Positions 4,933 through 7,473 of a stretch of DNA of 7,473 bases are shown piece by piece. The position numbers were made by a program, and so were the translations under genes. Source of the stretch: JAPLJQ01 sp037143735 (GTDB taxonomy: Bacteria; Desulfobacterota; Syntrophia; Syntrophales; UBA2185); the NCBI GenBank assembly GCA_037143735.1, contig JBAWYD010000109.1, positions 1 through 7,473 on the forward strand. Direction: 5' to 3'. The notes beneath the pieces were generated by a model. That model did no database searches and was not told the DNA's origin. It was given only the letters and a program-made list of their open reading frames with translations. How positions within the stretch are numbered: position 1 is the stretch's first letter; each line of letters begins with the position of its first letter.

Positions 4933-7422
4933 ATGAAAAGAAAATCAGTGCTATTCCCGTTGATCATTCTGGCGGTTCTCTGCTTCTCCGTTGTAGCAGC
5001 CTACGCCAAAAAGCCGGAGGTCATCCGGCATGATGCCCAGTATTTGGATAGACAGGTGTCCATCAACCTTCAATGGCAGTCATCGGAGTCTATCGTATCC
5101 GTCAGGGTGGCTGCGGGTAAGGAAGTTAAAGTGATCAAGGTGGACGCCTACGACAATAAGAAAAACCGGTCCGGTTATGCGGGAGAGGTCAGCGTCATTC
5201 TTCAGGCTGATCCGGCTTTTTCCCAAGAATCTATTCCGTACACCATCCAGTTGGAGGATGAGGACGGTCAGAAAAGTAATCTTGTGACTGGGAAAGTTGC
5301 GCTTCCTTCCAGCGCTTTGGCGGGCGGGAGAGAAGATGATCGTTGGGGGAAGGACAGGCTGGCAGGTTCCAAACCGGCGCAGAAAGATATGATCGAGCAA
5401 CTGCGTCAGGTGGCCCAGATTCTGGCGGCGCCGCCGTTCCTTCATGATGTCGAGGTCAGCAATCCCGGATCGGGGACGGTGACCTTCAAGACGAAAGCGA
5501 CGCATACCGTCGGTCTGAAAGAGATTAATTTCCGGGTATTCGACGGCGGCAACAAGCAGATTGATTTGCAGCAGATATCAGCCACCGGAAAGTTGTGGGA
5601 AGGGACGTCGAAGGAGTTTACCCTGGGTCCCGGTAACTATTTCGTCATCGCCCAGGCAATAGACGGATCGGGCAGCACATCCCCGGAGAAAAGGGTGCAC
5701 TTTACCATCGCCGGCGCTCCAGTGATTATTGATCGGCCGCCAGTGCCGCTGCTCGTGGTCAGTATTCAGCCGCCGGATGTCCTTGCGAAAAGTGCGCCGC
5801 CGCCGCAGTGGAAGCTGACGACGGGAGATTGGAAGAACAGCGGCGACAGTATCAATGCCGGTCTGGCCAACGGCTGGTATGAAGTGGAGTTCAAGGATGC
5901 GCCCGGATGGAAGAAACCCGAGAAACTGAAAGTCAGTGTTGAAGCCGGGAAAACGACAACGGCAACGGGGACCTATGTTCTGGATACCAGTTTTGCCAGG
6001 ATCTACACCACAAACAAGGACTTTGAAGAGGGAACGATGGTCGGTGTGGAGGACAAAGCGGTTGCCGATCAGCTCCAGCTCAGTAAAACATCGACGACGC
6101 TGCCCTTTATCTGGATCCCCAACTCCAATGAAGGCACCATCTCCAAGGTGGACACGAAAACCGGCAAGGAATTGGGTCGGTATAGAACCGGTCCGAATAC
6201 AAGCGGAAGCCCGTCGCGGACAACCGTTGATCAGCAGGGAAACTGCTGGGTCGGAAACAGAAACACCGGCACAGTCATCAAGGTCGGGTTGCTGGAGGCT
6301 GGACAGTGTGTCGACAGGAACAAGAACGGCAAGATCGAAACATCCGAAAGTGGCAGCCCCCTGCCATGGGGACAGGATGAATGTGTTCTCTATGAGGTGG
6401 TTCTTAAAAATGGAAGCGAAGGCACTTACACGCCGGGCGAAAATCACGGCAAGTACGATGGGTCTCCCGGTCCCAGAGGGATTGCCATTGACGCCAAGAA
6501 TAATCTCTGGGCGGGTACTTACGGGACGCGCCGGTATTATTATGTTGACGGCGCTACGGGTAAAGTCCTGCGAAACATCGATGTGTCGGCTGAAGGCCAT
6601 AGTCCCTACGGCGCGGTTGTTGATGCCAAGGGTATTCTCTGGTCATCGGATATCAATCGTAATGCTGTCCTGAGATTGGATCCGGCCAACGATTCGAAAA
6701 AGATGATTTCTCTTGGACAAGGCGCTTACGGCGTCGGCCTTGATAAAAACAACCATCTTTTTGTTGCCGGCTGGTGCAGCAACCGCCTTGCCCGTGTGAA
6801 CACGGCGACTGGCCAGGTTGAATGGTCTAAAGACGGTGAATCCTGCATCAGAGGCGTTGCCGTTACCAATGACGGCGATGTCTGGACGGCGAATTCAACG
6901 GTAAATACGGTGACTCGGTGGTCGAATGATGGCGTGCGAAAAGCTTCCATCGGAGGCTTCAACCATCCGACAGGTGTGGCGGCCGATGCAGAAGGTAAAG
7001 TATGGGTAGTAAATTATGGAGACGCCGGAGTAGGCAGAATCGATCCGGCAAGCAACAAGGTCGATCTCAGTGTTCAAATCGCCGGCGGCCATTACGGATA
7101 CAGCGATATGACGGGGATCGTAGCCCGTTCCATGACTACGAAGCTCGGCACCTGGACCGTTATCTGTGATTCCCAGAAAACCGATGGGATAAAATGGAGC
7201 GGTGTATCCTGGGCAAGTACGGAGCCGCAGGGAACGTCCGTCAAGGTGCGCGTGCGCAGTTCTGGTGATAAGCTGAACTGGTCCGCATGGGAAGATATGG
7301 TGAAGGGCGTCGAACTAAAAGCAACGCCTGCGGCAAGGTATATCCAGGTAGAAGCGACGCTTCAAGTTGTTTCCGGAGAGGCTTCGCCGATTCTGTCCGA
7401 TGTTACTGTGAACGGAAAGTAA
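4933..7422 (+). CDS. Secreted multidomain NHL/Vgb-like beta-propeller protein with PEGA-like domain
   Basis: 829 residues. A Sec signal peptide (1-25: MKRK, hydrophobic core, AYA cut before K26) exports it, and there is no lipobox. Then come a beta domain (about 28-122), a linker (about 123-165), a second Ig-like beta domain (about 168-260), a proline-rich hinge (262-291) and a PEGA-like domain (about 291-349, with QWKLTTGDWKNSG and the TTTATGTY end). Seven propeller repeats span about 391-730, each built around a 'GhAhDxxGxhWhxNxxxxxhxRhD' theme (for example RGIAIDAKNNLWAGTYG and TGVAADAEGKVWVVNYG). A final beta domain (about 735-829, with WSAWEDM and YIQVEATL) may bind carbohydrate or protein. 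Repeat two contains an EF-hand-like loop. Vgb is a lyase with such a fold, but I cannot show catalytic residues, so a binding or scaffold role is more likely. The upstream lipoprotein is the probable partner. Confidence 0.87.
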   Translation: MKRKSVLFPLIILAVLCFSVVAAYAKKPEVIRHDAQYLDRQVSINLQWQSSESIVSVRVAAGKEVKVIKVDAYDNKKNRSGYAGEVSVILQADPAFSQESIPYTIQLEDEDGQKSNLVTGKVALPSSALAGGREDDRWGKDRLAGSKPAQKDMIEQLRQVAQILAAPPFLHDVEVSNPGSGTVTFKTKATHTVGLKEINFRVFDGGNKQIDLQQISATGKLWEGTSKEFTLGPGNYFVIAQAIDGSGSTSPEKRVHFTIAGAPVIIDRPPVPLLVVSIQPPDVLAKSAPPPQWKLTTGDWKNSGDSINAGLANGWYEVEFKDAPGWKKPEKLKVSVEAGKTTTATGTYVLDTSFARIYTTNKDFEEGTMVGVEDKAVADQLQLSKTSTTLPFIWIPNSNEGTISKVDTKTGKELGRYRTGPNTSGSPSRTTVDQQGNCWVGNRNTGTVIKVGLLEAGQCVDRNKNGKIETSESGSPLPWGQDECVLYEVVLKNGSEGTYTPGENHGKYDGSPGPRGIAIDAKNNLWAGTYGTRRYYYVDGATGKVLRNIDVSAEGHSPYGAVVDAKGILWSSDINRNAVLRLDPANDSKKMISLGQGAYGVGLDKNNHLFVAGWCSNRLARVNTATGQVEWSKDGESCIRGVAVTNDGDVWTANSTVNTVTRWSNDGVRKASIGGFNHPTGVAADAEGKVWVVNYGDAGVGRIDPASNKVDLSVQIAGGHYGYSDMTGIVARSMTTKLGTWTVICDSQKTDGIKWSGVSWASTEPQGTSVKVRVRSSGDKLNWSAWEDMVKGVELKATPAARYIQVEATLQVVSGEASPILSDVTVNGK
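6313..6348 (+). other. EF-hand-like calcium loop inside the propeller
   Basis: Codes for D461-RNKNGKIETS-E472, which fits the DxNxNGxIxxxE calcium-loop pattern, with ligands at loop positions 1, 3, 5 and 12, glycine at 6 and isoleucine at 8. It lies in a long insertion between propeller strands and is flanked by C459 and C484, which could close it with a disulfide. A single loop of this kind often stabilises extracellular proteins. Confidence 0.7.
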
Positions 7423-7433
7423 AAAAAGCGACG

Positions 7434-7448
7434 ATGAAAACTTTTCAT
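7434..7448. repeat. Short AT-rich inverted repeat after the propeller gene
   Basis: ATGAAAA and TTTTCAT arms around a single C, starting 11 bases after the stop codon. The stem is AT-rich, the loop is too tight, and there is no T-run on the + strand right after it, so it is a poor intrinsic terminator. The window ends 25 bases later. Confidence 0.3.
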
Positions 7449-7473
7449 TAAACCGTTAATAGCCAAGGTCAGG

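Noticed and set aside
5578..6600. 340-codon open frame on the minus strand
   Set aside because: It is antisense to the propeller gene, whose signal peptide and repeats are clear. The minus-strand protein shows no domain.
5936..6673. 245-codon + strand frame inside the propeller gene
   Set aside because: It is an out-of-frame shadow rich in Arg and Pro, with no ribosome binding site or known motif.
7434..7448. Intrinsic terminator after the propeller gene
   Set aside because: The stem is AT-only apart from one pair per arm, the loop is one base, and no T-run follows on the + strand.

Overview
The window is about half G+C and gene-dense. It has the look of a Gram-negative, Syntrophales/Desulfobacterota-type (deltaproteobacterial) chromosome. 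This rests on strong AGGAGG ribosome binding sites, a DUF3568-like small envelope protein, a large GAF-rich class III nucleotide cyclase, an outer-membrane-type lipoprotein, and a big exported beta-propeller protein with a W..GDW..SG-type PEGA-like module. The taxonomic guess is inference from gene style only.

Layout. (1) 1-261, + strand: the 3' end of a small gene resembling DUF3568. (2) 336-2933, + strand: an 865-residue membrane-anchored class III adenylate cyclase with two TM helices, a HAMP-like linker, three GAF domains and a catalytic domain that keeps all the key residues. (3) 2936-3477, - strand: a complete type II toxin-antitoxin operon, with a ribbon-helix-helix antitoxin followed by a MazF/PemK toxin joined by a 4-bp ATGA overlap. 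The toxin gene ends tail to tail with the cyclase, 2 bp apart. (4) 3478-3801: a divergent control region of about 320 bp. A near-consensus promoter fires left into the toxin-antitoxin operon and another fires right. Repeated ATTGT elements overlap both. (5) 3802-4896 and 4933-7422, + strand: a probable two-gene operon of envelope proteins, a lipoprotein of unrecognised family and an 829-residue secreted protein with N-terminal beta domains, a PEGA-like domain, a seven-repeat NHL/Vgb-like propeller carrying an EF-hand-type calcium loop, and a C-terminal beta domain.

How the parts relate. The cyclase would turn intracellular signals sensed by its GAF domains into a cyclic nucleotide. The toxin-antitoxin pair is a self-contained module between it and the next operon. 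The lipoprotein and propeller protein probably work together at the cell envelope or surface. Neither has a function I can name, and they are the best candidate here for something undescribed. No tRNA, rRNA, CRISPR array, insertion sequence or clear intrinsic terminator was seen.
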